From Halothiobacillus sp045689735 (GTDB taxonomy: Bacteria > Pseudomonadota > Gammaproteobacteria > Halothiobacillales > Halothiobacillaceae), in assembly GCF_045689735.1 (NCBI RefSeq), contig NZ_CP142685.1, positions 1,550,001-1,614,000 of the forward strand: 64,000 bases of DNA, read 5' to 3'. The number at the start of each line of letters is the position of its first letter. The first letter of the stretch is position 1. Positions 45,878-54,217 of this stretch are shown one piece after another. The position numbers were made by a program, and so were the translations under genes. The notes under the pieces were generated by a model. The model was not told where the DNA came from. It was given only the letters and a program-made list of their open reading frames with translations, and did no database searches.

Positions 45878-48028
45878 TCAGGCCAGCGCATTACAGACTC
45901 GCCCAGAAACCCAGGTCGTCAACCCCGCCCGGATGAGTTCGGCATTCAAACCCAAGGCCCAGGCCGCCGCAATCGCCGCCATCACGGCCATCGGAGCCGG
46001 CAAGGTTTCAATCGGTACGAACACGCCCCAGACCACATCCCCCTGGTAGGCCGTAATACCCGAGGCAGACCACACCAAGGCGCGCCCGCCCGCGGCCCGA
46101 TGCGCGGCAATGACGGCAGATTCAGGCTGCTGCGAGCAGAAAATGACCGCGCCATCACACAGCGGTGCCATCTCGGCGATCATCGGCTCGTCGGCGTTCA
46201 AAACCCCCACGCCATCCGGCAACACCACATCGATTTGCGTGCGGAAAATGCTGAAGACTTTTTCCGGTGAATCAATATGGAACGCGCCCAAGTGTTGCGG
46301 CACATCGATATCCGTGACGATCCCGACCGCACAACGGTCATAGGCCAGCCCCTCGCCCAGGATGACCCGCGCCGCATTTTCCACGACCGCCATATCCATC
46401 CCGGCATTCACCAGCAGGCGGTTGGCCGCCAAACGATTCGCCTGATCACCGCCCGCGATCAGCCGCGACTTGACGAACAGGCCATGCGACGAAGCCAAGC
46501 CCACCGTTCGCCCCGTCAATTGCAGCAAGTGATGCACCAGACAGGCCGTTTCCGCCTGCAAGTGCGAGCCGGTAATCCCAACCAGGGGAATCCGCCCTTC
46601 ATCGCCCAGCGGGAACAGATGATCGACGATCGCCTGACCCACCGGCGCCGGTTCACCGCTGGCCGGGCGCAGATGCATCAACAAGCCGGGGCCGGCATTG
46701 ACCTCGATGATCGCCCCACCCACCGCCTGCAACGGCTGGCTGATGTCGGGCATCACCAGGTCGATACCGGCGATATCCAGCCCCACGATGCGAGCCGCCA
46801 AGACGCACTGCGCCGCCACCGAGGGATGCACGGCGGCGGTACAGTCATGGGCAACATTCCCGTGGCGGGAAATCAGGATGCGTTCGCCCACCGCCGGAAT
46901 GGATTGCTCGGTCAAACCCAGCCGGGCGAGTTCCATCCGCGCAGCAGAATCGATACACGCGCGGTTCAGCGGATGATTTTCCGTGGTTCCCCGGCGAGGA
47001 TCGCTATTGATCTGCCGTTCAATCAATACCTCGATGGTATGAACCCCGTCGCCGATCACGGCAGTTTCCTCACCACGCGCCGCAGCGGCCACTCGGCCAC
47101 CGACCACCAGCACCCGATGTTCAATGCCCGGAATATGCCGCTCGACCAGAACGCCACTGCCCTCGGCGAGCGCTTGCACATAGGCATCGCGCACCTCATG
47201 TTCATGCAGCAGATGGGTAAACACGCCCCGGCCATGATTGCCATCTTCTGGCTTGACGACGACCGGCAAACCAATCGACTGCGCCGCCTGCCAGGCCGCA
47301 TCGGCCGACTCGACCAGTTCCCCCTCGGGCACCGGCACCCCACAGGACTGCAGCAGGGATTTCGTCAAATCCTTATCGCGGGAGATGCCTTCGGCAATCG
47401 CCGAGGTTCGGCCGGTTTCGGCCGTCCAGATCATGCGGCGCGCCGCACCGTACCCCAGTTGCACCAAGCTGCTGTCGCTCAGGCGAATAAATGGAATGCG
47501 CCGCGCCACGGCCGCTTCGACGATACTGGCGGTCGAGGGTCCCAGGAAACGGTCATCCTTGATCTCCGCCAATGCTGCCAACGCCGCCGTCAGATCAAAC
47601 GGGCGGTCTTCGATCGCGGCCATCAACAAATCCCGCGCCGTGATCAACGCCTGTTTGGTCACATCTTCATCCCAGGCGGTCACCACCACTTTGTACACCC
47701 CGCGAATCGGGGTCTCGCGGGCGCGGCCAAAGCCATTGCTCATGCCAATGAGGGTCAAGAGTTCGAGCGTGACATGCTCCATGATGTGCCCCGGCCAGGT
47801 GCCTTCGGCCAGACGGCGCAAAAACCCGCCCCGCTCTTCATAGCTGCAACGATGCTCGATCAGCCCCGGCAACCAGGTCGATAACCGCTCATACAACCCC
47901 GGAATGGTGTTGGATGGGTAATCTTCCAGTTCGCCAATATCCACCCAGGCCTCCAGCACCGGCGCATAGGTCCAGATGCTCGGCCCGCGAAGAGAAATAA
48001 AATTCAGAAACTCGATGCTTTTGGCCAC
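45878..48028 (-). CDS. Second cyanophycin-synthetase-like protein with altered Mur-ligase site
   Basis: 716 residues. The N-terminal part FLNFISLRGPSIWTYAPVLEAWVDIGELED and the ATP-grasp domain (VVKPEDGNHGRGVFTHL, IIEVNAGPGLLMHLRP) are intact. In the Mur-ligase-like domain the P-loop is replaced: where CphA has GTNGKTTTT this protein has GITGSHLQAET near residue 482, and about 140 C-terminal residues of CphA are missing. It corresponds to the CphA2/CphA-prime group in which the second ATP site is lost; in cyanobacteria, CphA2 joins aspartyl-arginine dipeptides. Its role here is inference. It is the first gene of the cph transcript. Confidence 0.88.
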   Translation of the reverse strand: MAKSIEFLNFISLRGPSIWTYAPVLEAWVDIGELEDYPSNTIPGLYERLSTWLPGLIEHRCSYEERGGFLRRLAEGTWPGHIMEHVTLELLTLIGMSNGFGRARETPIRGVYKVVVTAWDEDVTKQALITARDLLMAAIEDRPFDLTAALAALAEIKDDRFLGPSTASIVEAAVARRIPFIRLSDSSLVQLGYGAARRMIWTAETGRTSAIAEGISRDKDLTKSLLQSCGVPVPEGELVESADAAWQAAQSIGLPVVVKPEDGNHGRGVFTHLLHEHEVRDAYVQALAEGSGVLVERHIPGIEHRVLVVGGRVAAAARGEETAVIGDGVHTIEVLIERQINSDPRRGTTENHPLNRACIDSAARMELARLGLTEQSIPAVGERILISRHGNVAHDCTAAVHPSVAAQCVLAARIVGLDIAGIDLVMPDISQPLQAVGGAIIEVNAGPGLLMHLRPASGEPAPVGQAIVDHLFPLGDEGRIPLVGITGSHLQAETACLVHHLLQLTGRTVGLASSHGLFVKSRLIAGGDQANRLAANRLLVNAGMDMAVVENAARVILGEGLAYDRCAVGIVTDIDVPQHLGAFHIDSPEKVFSIFRTQIDVVLPDGVGVLNADEPMIAEMAPLCDGAVIFCSQQPESAVIAAHRAAGGRALVWSASGITAYQGDVVWGVFVPIETLPAPMAVMAAIAAAWALGLNAELIRAGLTTWVSGRVCNALA

Positions 48029-48170
48029 CCGTCACCCCATCACCCACGCCGAAGAACCGGATCGACTGGCTACACGATACCCGTCGGTCGCTACATACAT
48101 TCCGCCACGCGGCGGATAAACTATCTTGCCATTATGCGTTAAAAGCCTTCCGAACGAATCACCCAGCGCT

Positions 48171-48208
48171 CTAACAGGGTGTTAAAAAGTTTTTCAACGG
48201 CCTGTTAA
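48171..48208. repeat. Minimal inverted-repeat pair (element ends fused)
   Basis: CTAACAGGGTGTTAAAAA (48171-48188) is followed after one G by TTTTTCAACGGCCTGTTAA (48190-48208). The second half is identical to the right end of the element at 22725-23209, and the first half is a diverged copy of the left end. It looks like an element that lost its whole interior. It sits in the 217-bp intergenic region between the divergent cph genes and the ABC transporter gene, where it can form a long hairpin. Confidence 0.65.
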
Positions 48209-48245
48209 AGCGCCCAGATTCGCGGATTTTTTCTAGGAACCCGGC

Positions 48246-50417
48246 GTGCCACACCCTCTGCCCTCTCCCGTTATTGCCGAACTCCCGCTCGACCTGACCA
48301 CAGACCTCCGTTTTTGCCCGCATCGGCTGGTGTTGACCGCCCACCATGTCCGGCTCGAACGGATCGCCCCCAATCCGGCGGTTCTGGAAGAATGGCCGCT
48401 CGCGCAGAGCGAACGCCTCGTGCTGGAAGATCATGCCGGGGTCGGCAAGCTCTCGCTGGTGGATGAACACCGGTGTGTGGCGCATTGGCGTTTCACCATG
48501 AAACACATGCCCCAGGCACAGAAATTCGTCGAGAAGTTTACTCAACGCGCCAGCCCCCCGGCGGCCGCCACGCCCAAACCCGCCAACCCGGTCGATCATT
48601 GGCTGGAAGACTCCCCGGACACCGCCTCCACGCTCACCCTGCTGCGCTTATGGCGCTTCGCCCGCCCCTATCGGAACCGGCTCATCCTGGGGTTCCTGCT
48701 GACGCTGGCCGCCACGGCTGCCACGCTCGTGCCGCCATATCTCACCATGCCGCTGATGGACGATGTCCTCATCCCCTTCCAGAATGGGGAGGCCATCGAT
48801 CCCATGGTAGTCACCAAATATCTCGGTGGCCTGTTCGCGGCGGCGCTGGTTGCCTGGCTGCTCGGCTGGGCCAGAACCTATGTGCTCGCGCGGGTGAGCG
48901 AACGGATCGGGGTGGATATCCGCACCACCACCTACAACCACCTGCTGGGGCTGTCGCTCGACTATTTCGGCAGTAAACGCACCGGCGACCTGATGGCGCG
49001 CATTGGCGCGGAAACCGATCGGATCAACCTGTTCCTCTCCCTGCATCTGCTGGATTTTGCGACCGATGTGCTGATGATCCTGATGACCGCCCTCATCCTG
49101 TTCAGCATCAACCCCTGGCTGGCACTGGTGACGCTGATCCCACTGCCGATCATCGCCTGGATGATCCATCTGGTGCGCGATCGACTACGCACGGGGTTTG
49201 AGCGGGCAGATCGAGTCTGGTCTCAGGTCACCAATATTCTGTCCGACACCATCCCCGGCATTCGGGTCGTCAAGGCGTTCTCGCAGGAAGCCCGCGAAGC
49301 GGAACGCTTTCAGGCAGCCAACCAGCAAAGCCTGAAAATCAACGACCGGGTCAATCGGGTCTGGTCGCTGTTCGGGCCGACCGTCACCGCCCTGACCGAA
49401 GTGGGGCTGCTGATCGTCTGGGCGTTCGGCATCTGGCAGGTTTCGCAAGGCGCCATCACCGTCGGGGTTCTCACCGCGTTTCTCGCCTACATCGGCCGGT
49501 TCTATTCCCGCATGGATTCGATGAGCCGCATCGTCGCCGTCACCCAGAAAACCGCCGCCGGCACCAAGCGCATCTTCGATATCCTCGATCATCAGGCCGG
49601 CGTGCCCGATCCGATCCACCCCGAATCCCCGCTCAATCGCCCGGCGGCGCTGCGTCTGGAACAGGTGGATTTCCGCCATGGCAACCGCAGCATTCTGAAC
49701 CAGATCAACCTGACCATTCCGCAGGGCGCGATGATCGGCCTCGTCGGGCATTCCGGCTCCGGCAAAACCACCCTCGTGAATCTGATTGCCCGGTTTTACG
49801 ATGTCTCCGCCGGGAAAATCCTGTTCGACGGGACGGACATCCGCCAATTCCGCGTAGCCGACTATCGCCAGCAGATTGGCCTCGTCCTGCAGGAACCCTT
49901 CCTGTTTTTCGGCACCATCGCCGAGAACATCGCCTACGGCAAACCGGAGGCCAGCCGTGAAGAAATCATCCGCGCCGCCCGCGCCGCGCATGCGCATGAA
50001 TTCATTCTCCGGCTGCCCCAAGGCTACGACTCGCTGGTGGGCGAACGCGGCCAGGCGCTCTCTGGCGGCGAGCGGCAACGCATCTCGATTGCCCGCGCCC
50101 TGCTGATCGACCCGAAGATTCTGATTCTCGACGAAGCCACCGCCTCGGTCGATACCGAAACAGAACAGGAAATCCAGCAGGCGCTGGACTACCTGGTACA
50201 GGGGCGCACCACCATCGCGATCGCCCACCGCCTCTCCACGCTGCGCCAGGCCGATATGCTGGTCGTGCTGGATCAAGGCCGCATCGTCGAAACCGGCGAA
50301 CACCAGGAACTACTGGCCAGACAGGGGCACTACTACCGGCTGTATCAAGCCCAGATCAAACTCAACGAAGCCGGCACCCTGCCCCTTGCCGAGGAGACAC
50401 CCCATGCCGCTGACTGA
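48246..50417 (+). CDS. Cyanophycin-associated ABC exporter with N-terminal extension
   Basis: 723 residues. Residues 1-125 form a soluble domain (LTTDLRFCPHRLVLTAHHVRL, VDEHRCVAHWRFTMKHM) not found in ordinary MsbA-like exporters. Six transmembrane helices follow from FARPYRNRLILGFLLTLAAT, then an ATPase domain with Walker A GLVGHSGSGKTT, signature LSGGERQRISIARALL and Walker B ILILDEATASVDTET. Proteins of this layout next to DUF1854 and cph genes are annotated as cyanophycin metabolism-associated ABC transporters (from memory). The substrate is unknown. The start is a GTG with AGGAA upstream. It overlaps the DUF1854 gene by 14 bp. Confidence 0.88.
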   Translation: MPHPLPSPVIAELPLDLTTDLRFCPHRLVLTAHHVRLERIAPNPAVLEEWPLAQSERLVLEDHAGVGKLSLVDEHRCVAHWRFTMKHMPQAQKFVEKFTQRASPPAAATPKPANPVDHWLEDSPDTASTLTLLRLWRFARPYRNRLILGFLLTLAATAATLVPPYLTMPLMDDVLIPFQNGEAIDPMVVTKYLGGLFAAALVAWLLGWARTYVLARVSERIGVDIRTTTYNHLLGLSLDYFGSKRTGDLMARIGAETDRINLFLSLHLLDFATDVLMILMTALILFSINPWLALVTLIPLPIIAWMIHLVRDRLRTGFERADRVWSQVTNILSDTIPGIRVVKAFSQEAREAERFQAANQQSLKINDRVNRVWSLFGPTVTALTEVGLLIVWAFGIWQVSQGAITVGVLTAFLAYIGRFYSRMDSMSRIVAVTQKTAAGTKRIFDILDHQAGVPDPIHPESPLNRPAALRLEQVDFRHGNRSILNQINLTIPQGAMIGLVGHSGSGKTTLVNLIARFYDVSAGKILFDGTDIRQFRVADYRQQIGLVLQEPFLFFGTIAENIAYGKPEASREEIIRAARAAHAHEFILRLPQGYDSLVGERGQALSGGERQRISIARALLIDPKILILDEATASVDTETEQEIQQALDYLVQGRTTIAIAHRLSTLRQADMLVVLDQGRIVETGEHQELLARQGHYYRLYQAQIKLNEAGTLPLAEETPHAAD

Positions 50418-50868
50418 CCAAAGGCTGCAGCGCGATGCGTTCAACCAACTGCTGCTGATTCGCGCCGAGTCGCCCCCCGTCGCCGTCACCCCAGTGCGCG
50501 CCTTCGCCCTGAGCGAGCCCGAACGCTTCATCGCCCTCGTCGATGCCCAAGGCCACGAGCAGGCGTTTATCGAAGATTTGGCCGATCTCCCCCGGGAAGA
50601 CGCCGAGTTGATCCGGCAATTCCTGGCGGAACGCGAGCTCATGCCAGAAATTTTGCGGATTGATCAGGTTCTCAGCTTCAGCACGCCCAGCCAGTGGCGC
50701 GTCACCACCAACCGCGGAGCGGCCGAACTGACGCTGAAATCCGAGGACGATATTCGCCGGCTCAGCGAGGGACTTCTGATTACGGATGCCCACGGTCTGC
50801 CCTACCGCATCCCCGATCTCAAAGCGCTCGACCGCCACAGCCGCCGCCTGCTGGCGCGGTTTCTCTGA
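50404..50868 (+). CDS. DUF1854 family protein, cyanophycin-associated
   Basis: 154 residues, soluble. It carries the family run AFALSEPERFIALVDAQGHE and DLPREDAELIRQFLAERELMPEILRIDQVLSFSTPSQWRVTTNRG, ending in a helical YRIPDLKALDRHSRRLLARFL. No enzymatic motif is visible. In other bacteria it accompanies the ABC exporter and cphA; the overlap with the exporter gene here implies a shared complex or coupled translation. An ATG six codons upstream (50386) is in frame. Confidence 0.87.
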   Translation: MPLTDQRLQRDAFNQLLLIRAESPPVAVTPVRAFALSEPERFIALVDAQGHEQAFIEDLADLPREDAELIRQFLAERELMPEILRIDQVLSFSTPSQWRVTTNRGAAELTLKSEDDIRRLSEGLLITDAHGLPYRIPDLKALDRHSRRLLARFL

Positions 50869-50874
50869 CAAAAC

Positions 50875-50906
50875 GCGGAATAAATCCATCCCTGGATTTA
50901 TTCCGC
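50875..50906. terminator. Perfect 14-bp hairpin between convergent DUF1854 and SulP genes
   Basis: Arms GCGGAATAAATCCA and TGGATTTATTCCGC with a TCCC loop, 6 bp after the DUF1854 stop and 22 bp before the end of the SulP gene. A bidirectional terminator is likely. The AATCCATCC core is shared with the hairpin at 43145. Confidence 0.75.
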
Positions 50907-50928
50907 AAGCGCCCTCCCCCGCGCTGCC

Positions 50929-52653
50929 TCAACCGCCCGCGGCGGGCGCCGGAGAATCCGCCCCATCGCGCATCTCGTAGGCCGCCGCAATCCCCTCGGC
51001 CAACGAATCGGCAAACGCCACCCGATGATGCTCGGCGTGAATCCCCGCCCGGCGTAACTTCTCGATCATGCGCGGCTGCAACCCAATGATGATCAATCCG
51101 ATATGCCGCTTTTGCAGGTCGTGCCAAATCGACTCCATCGCCACGACCGCGCTGAAATCCAGCATCGTCACCTCGGTCATGTCGAGCAGCACCAGACGAA
51201 CCTCGGGACGCACCGTCGTCACCGCACGCAGGGCTTTGCGCGCCGTGCCAAAAAACAGCGGCCCATTGATGTCGTACACCATCATGTCATCGGGCAAGGC
51301 CAGCCCGCGGTGATTTTTTTCCAGCCGTTCAGCCTCGGTGAGCGCAATGGTGCGACGGATGAACAACATCGCCGCCAACCCCATCCCGACCGCGACGGCA
51401 ACCGTCATATCGAATAACACCGTCAACGAGAAACACAGCAGGAGCACCACCACATCGTCCCGGGGCGCGATCTTCACCAGCCGGACGAAATGATGGGCTT
51501 CGCTCATATTCCAGGCCACGACGAGCAGCAGCGCAGCCATCGACGCCATCGGGATATACGACAGCACCGGCGCCAGCAACAAGATGCTGGCCAAAATAAA
51601 CAAAGCATGCACGACGGAGGAAAGCGGCAGGCTGCCACCGGATTTGATGCTGGCCGTGGTGCGGGCAATCGCCGCCGTCGCCGGGATGCCGCCGAACAAC
51701 GGCGCCAGCATGTTGCCGATACCCTGGCCGATCAGCTCATCGTTCGGGTTGTGCTTTTTGCCCGACATGCCATCGGCCACCACCGCACACAACAACGATT
51801 CCAACGCGCCGAGAATCGCAATCGTAAGCGCAGCCGGCAGCAAATGCCGGATCAAATCGAAACTCAACCCCAGCGGCTTGCCATCGGCGCCGGGCAGATT
51901 CCACGGCCATTCAAACTGCGGCAAAACCGGCGGGATGCCGTGACCGGTCAAGCCATCCACCACATAGGAAAACCGGCTCCCAATCGTATCGACATGGAAA
52001 TTCGGCAACCCATGGCTCAACCCCCAGGCCGCGCCGCTCCCCACCACCAAGGCCACCAAATGCCGTGGGATTCTCCGGTCAATCTTCGGCCAGATCAGCA
52101 GTGTCGCCAGCGTCAAGACGCCGATCAAGGTTTCCGCCGGATTGATGGTCGGCAAGGCATGCAGGAGCTGATCGACCTTCGACAGATAACTCCCGGTTAA
52201 TTCGGGCGTCGTCAACCCCAGAAAGTCCTTGATCTGAAAGGTGGCGATCACCGTCCCGATCCCCGCCGTAAAACCAATGGTGACTGGATAAGGCACCACT
52301 TCGATCAGGCTTCCCAGCCGCCCTAAGCCCATCAAGACCAGGATCGCGCCCGCCATCAGACCACTCAACAACAGCCCGCCCAAACCATAGTGCTGCACGA
52401 TGGGCAGCAGTACGACGACAAAAGCCGCCGTTGGCCCTGAAATGTTGACCTTCGATCCGCCCGTCAAGGCAATCACGATCCCCGCGATCAAGGCCGTGTA
52501 GAGGCCATACTGCGGCGCCACGCCACTGGCAATCGCCAGCGCCATCGACAACGGCAAGGCAATCACCCCGACCGTCAACCCCGCCAACACATTCGCCCGC
52601 AATTCCGCCACCGACGGCCGACTTTGGATACTCCGACGCAACGCAGAGAACAT
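50929..52653 (-). CDS. SulP family anion permease with STAS domain
   Basis: 574 residues from the ATG at 52651-52653, which has GGGAGG upstream. The membrane part (about 11 or more helices) begins VLAGLTVGVIALPLSMALAIASGVAPQYGLYTA and has the substrate-site signature TGGSKVNISGPTAAFVVVL. The C-terminal STAS domain (about 440-560) includes VMVYDINGPLFFGTARKAL and VLLDMTEVTMLDFSAVVAME. SulP proteins carry sulfate, bicarbonate (BicA) or dicarboxylates (DauA). In an autotroph with a DAB pump, bicarbonate is attractive but unproven. A much longer in-frame extension is present upstream but does not resemble the family. Confidence 0.93.
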   Translation of the reverse strand: MFSALRRSIQSRPSVAELRANVLAGLTVGVIALPLSMALAIASGVAPQYGLYTALIAGIVIALTGGSKVNISGPTAAFVVVLLPIVQHYGLGGLLLSGLMAGAILVLMGLGRLGSLIEVVPYPVTIGFTAGIGTVIATFQIKDFLGLTTPELTGSYLSKVDQLLHALPTINPAETLIGVLTLATLLIWPKIDRRIPRHLVALVVGSGAAWGLSHGLPNFHVDTIGSRFSYVVDGLTGHGIPPVLPQFEWPWNLPGADGKPLGLSFDLIRHLLPAALTIAILGALESLLCAVVADGMSGKKHNPNDELIGQGIGNMLAPLFGGIPATAAIARTTASIKSGGSLPLSSVVHALFILASILLLAPVLSYIPMASMAALLLVVAWNMSEAHHFVRLVKIAPRDDVVVLLLCFSLTVLFDMTVAVAVGMGLAAMLFIRRTIALTEAERLEKNHRGLALPDDMMVYDINGPLFFGTARKALRAVTTVRPEVRLVLLDMTEVTMLDFSAVVAMESIWHDLQKRHIGLIIIGLQPRMIEKLRRAGIHAEHHRVAFADSLAEGIAAAYEMRDGADSPAPAAGG

Positions 52654-52824
52654 ACAAACGCCTCCCAACCACTCAGCACCCAGGGAAGGCAGCGGCTCGA
52701 AACACGCGAACGGGCGCGCTGCGGAAGCAACAAATTTTAACACTGGAAGACACCGAACATGCCGGCTTGCCCGATCCCTCAGCGCCGCGCACAATACGGA
52801 AATCCACCCAACGGAGAACCACCC

Positions 52825-53325
52825 ATGCGCCCCACGACCCAGCGGATTACCAGCCTCCTCATCGGCCTGCTGCTGATGCAACCCGTCATGGCCGATGACG
52901 CCCAACCCCCCGTCATCAAAGTGCCCAAACTCTCCATGGAAATGGCACTCAAAGCCGCCGAGGCCGCCGTACACGACTGCCGAGCCAAAGGCATCCAGAT
53001 CGGGGTCACGGTCGTCGATCGCGGCGGCGCGGCACAAGCCGTGTTGCGGGATGTCCTGGCACCAGATCTCACGCTGGAAATCTCTAAAATGAAGGCATAT
53101 ACCGCCGTTTCCTTTACCGCCGCCACCTCCAGCCTCGAATCCCGCGGTCAAGGCGCACTCGGCCGGGTACCGGGACTATTTTTCGGCGCCGGAGGAGTAC
53201 CGATCGAAGCGGGCGGGCAAGTGTATGGCGCCATCGGCGTTTCGGGCGCACCTTCCGGCACAACGGACGAGGAATGCGCCAAGGCCGGCGCCAAAGCCAT
53301 CGAATCCGAGCTGGAGCTCCTTTGA
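52825..53325 (+). CDS. Exported GlcG/HbpS family haem-binding-like protein
   Basis: 166 residues with a signal peptide (MRPTTQRITSLLIGLLLMQPVMA). The domain is the GlcG/DUF336 fold: LSMEMALKAAEAAVHDCRAKGIQIGVTVVDRGGAAQAVLR, then MKAYTAVSFTAATSSLESR, PGLFFGAGGVPIEAGGQVYGAIGVSGAPSGTTDEECAKAGAKA. Relatives bind haem or act in redox sensing; no haem ligand can be fixed from the sequence. GGAG lies eight bases before the ATG. It is divergent from the SulP gene and stands alone before the tRNA cluster. Confidence 0.88.
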   Translation: MRPTTQRITSLLIGLLLMQPVMADDAQPPVIKVPKLSMEMALKAAEAAVHDCRAKGIQIGVTVVDRGGAAQAVLRDVLAPDLTLEISKMKAYTAVSFTAATSSLESRGQGALGRVPGLFFGAGGVPIEAGGQVYGAIGVSGAPSGTTDEECAKAGAKAIESELELL

Positions 53326-53338
53326 TCGGCCGGAGCGC

Positions 53339-53367
53339 TTGACGGCCATAGGCAACATCACTATCAT
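53339..53367 (+). promoter_or_regulatory. Promoter of the tRNA cluster
   Basis: TTGACG (53339-53344), 17 bp, TATCAT (53362-53367), followed by a GC-rich discriminator (GCCGCTCC), a feature of stringently controlled stable-RNA promoters. The predicted start is near 53374, 18 bases before tRNA-Asn. Confidence 0.75.
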
Positions 53368-53391
53368 GCCGCTCCACGTTTCGCGACGTAT

Positions 53392-53467
53392 TCCCTGATA
53401 GCTCAGTCGGTAGAGCAAATGACTGTTAATCATTGGGTCGCAGGTTCGAGTCCTGCTCAGGGAGCCA
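53392..53467 (+). tRNA. tRNA-Asn(GTT)
   Basis: 76 nt including encoded CCA. The acceptor arms TCCCTGA and TCAGGGA pair perfectly; the D arm GCTCAGTCGGTAGAGC, anticodon loop ACTGTTAAT and T arm CAGGTTCGAGTCCTG are canonical. First of three tRNA genes in one transcript. Confidence 0.98.
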
Positions 53468-53468
53468 A

Positions 53469-53545
53469 GCGCCCGTAGCTCAGTTGGATAGAGTATCTGG
53501 CTACGAACCAGAGGGTCGGAGGTTCGAATCCTTCCGGGCGCGCCA
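53469..53545 (+). tRNA. tRNA-Arg(ACG)
   Basis: 77 nt including encoded CCA. The acceptor arms GCGCCCG and CGGGCGC pair; the anticodon loop is CTACGAA, which after A-to-I editing reads CGN codons, and the T arm is GGAGGTTCGAATCCTTCC. One base separates it from tRNA-Asn. Confidence 0.98.
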
Positions 53546-53549
53546 TTTT

Positions 53550-53625
53550 GTCCCCATCGTCTAGAGGCCTAGGACATCGCCCTTTCACGGCGGTAACCGG
53601 GGTTCGAATCCCCGTGGGGACGCCA
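53550..53625 (+). tRNA. tRNA-Glu(TTC)
   Basis: 76 nt including encoded CCA. The acceptor arms GTCCCCA and TGGGGAC pair; the D arm is CGTCTAGAGGCCTAGGACA, the anticodon loop CTTTCAC and the T arm CGGGGTTCGAATCCCCG. The 3' end is not repeated downstream of the cassette region, so it did not serve as the attachment site of an island. Confidence 0.98.
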
Positions 53626-53936
53626 AATTCTCTGCATGCAATCTGCACCCCCTCGCCTGCTTTCCCTATCTCCTCGCTCAGTGTAATTTTGCAAACAAGT
53701 TTGCGGAGTTTTGCGCGATAATTTGTGTGGGTAGGCGCATGCTACGATACGCACAGTGATTCGGTGCGCCCTGATTGGTAACGGGATCGCTGGCGGAAAT
53801 ATCAGATGTGTGTAGTTAGTTTGTTCTTGGCATCTGGGCGTCATCCACTTAGCTTGACCCGTGAACCACGTGCATTTCTGCTACCCATAGTCTGTCGCCT
53901 TATAGTCGTCATTTGGGGACAATCTCAGCCTGATAA
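53626..53936. other. Gene-free stretch between tRNA-Glu and the cassette array
   Basis: 311 bp with lower GC than its surroundings. It holds a short dyad GCAAAC-AA-GTTTGC at 53691-53704, which might end the tRNA transcript although no T run follows, and the operator-like sequences of the restriction controller at its right end. I see no gene in it. Confidence 0.5.
53886..53907 (+). promoter_or_regulatory. C-box-like operator upstream of the controller gene
   Basis: CATAGTC at 53886-53892 and GCCTTATAGTC at 53897-53907 share ATAGTC with a 15-bp period. The second differs by one base from GACTTATAGTC, which I recall as the box bound by C proteins of restriction-modification systems. It lies about 45 bp before the controller start, outside the left cassette boundary at 53937. 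Confidence 0.5.
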
Positions 53937-53950
53937 GTTAGGGCTTGAGC

Positions 53951-54217
53951 ATGGTCAGAAAATCGAGTGACTCTCTCCGCACCGTACTAGCTGAGAACAT
54001 CAGAACTTTTCGTAGGGAAAAGGGTTTCTCCCAAGAAGAGCTAGCCGAGCGGTGTGGCTTGCACCGCACATACATCGGCTCAGTTGAGCGTCACGAAAGA
54101 AACGTCACACTCAGCACGCTTGAGGTTTTAGCCTCAACTTTGGGCGTGACAGTTCCAGAGTTGCTTACCGAGCGCGAAAGCCCGTCGAATAACGAACAGA
54201 TGGGAAAACTTGGGTGA
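53951..54217 (+). CDS. XRE-type controller protein of the restriction-modification system
   Basis: 88 residues, a single helix-turn-helix domain: LAENIRTFRREKGFSQEELAERCGLHRTYIGSVERHERNVTLSTLEVLASTLGV. The size and the HRTYIGSVERHERN-type recognition region are typical of C proteins, which delay nuclease expression until the methylase has protected the host. A TTG two codons upstream (53945) is also possible. The stop overlaps the nuclease start (GTGA), so C and R are translationally coupled. Confidence 0.88.
   Translation: MVRKSSDSLRTVLAENIRTFRREKGFSQEELAERCGLHRTYIGSVERHERNVTLSTLEVLASTLGVTVPELLTERESPSNNEQMGKLG

Noticed and set aside
52654..53151. N-terminal extension of the SulP gene (166 extra codons on the minus strand).
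   Set aside because: It overlaps the GlcG-like gene and its promoter on the other strand, is unlike SulP proteins, and the ATG at 52653 has a good GGGAGG.
53392..53625. tRNA cluster as the attachment site of a genomic island reaching to 56.4 kb.
   Set aside because: The 3' end of tRNA-Glu is not repeated downstream and no phage-type integrase is visible. attC sites explain the foreign DNA better.
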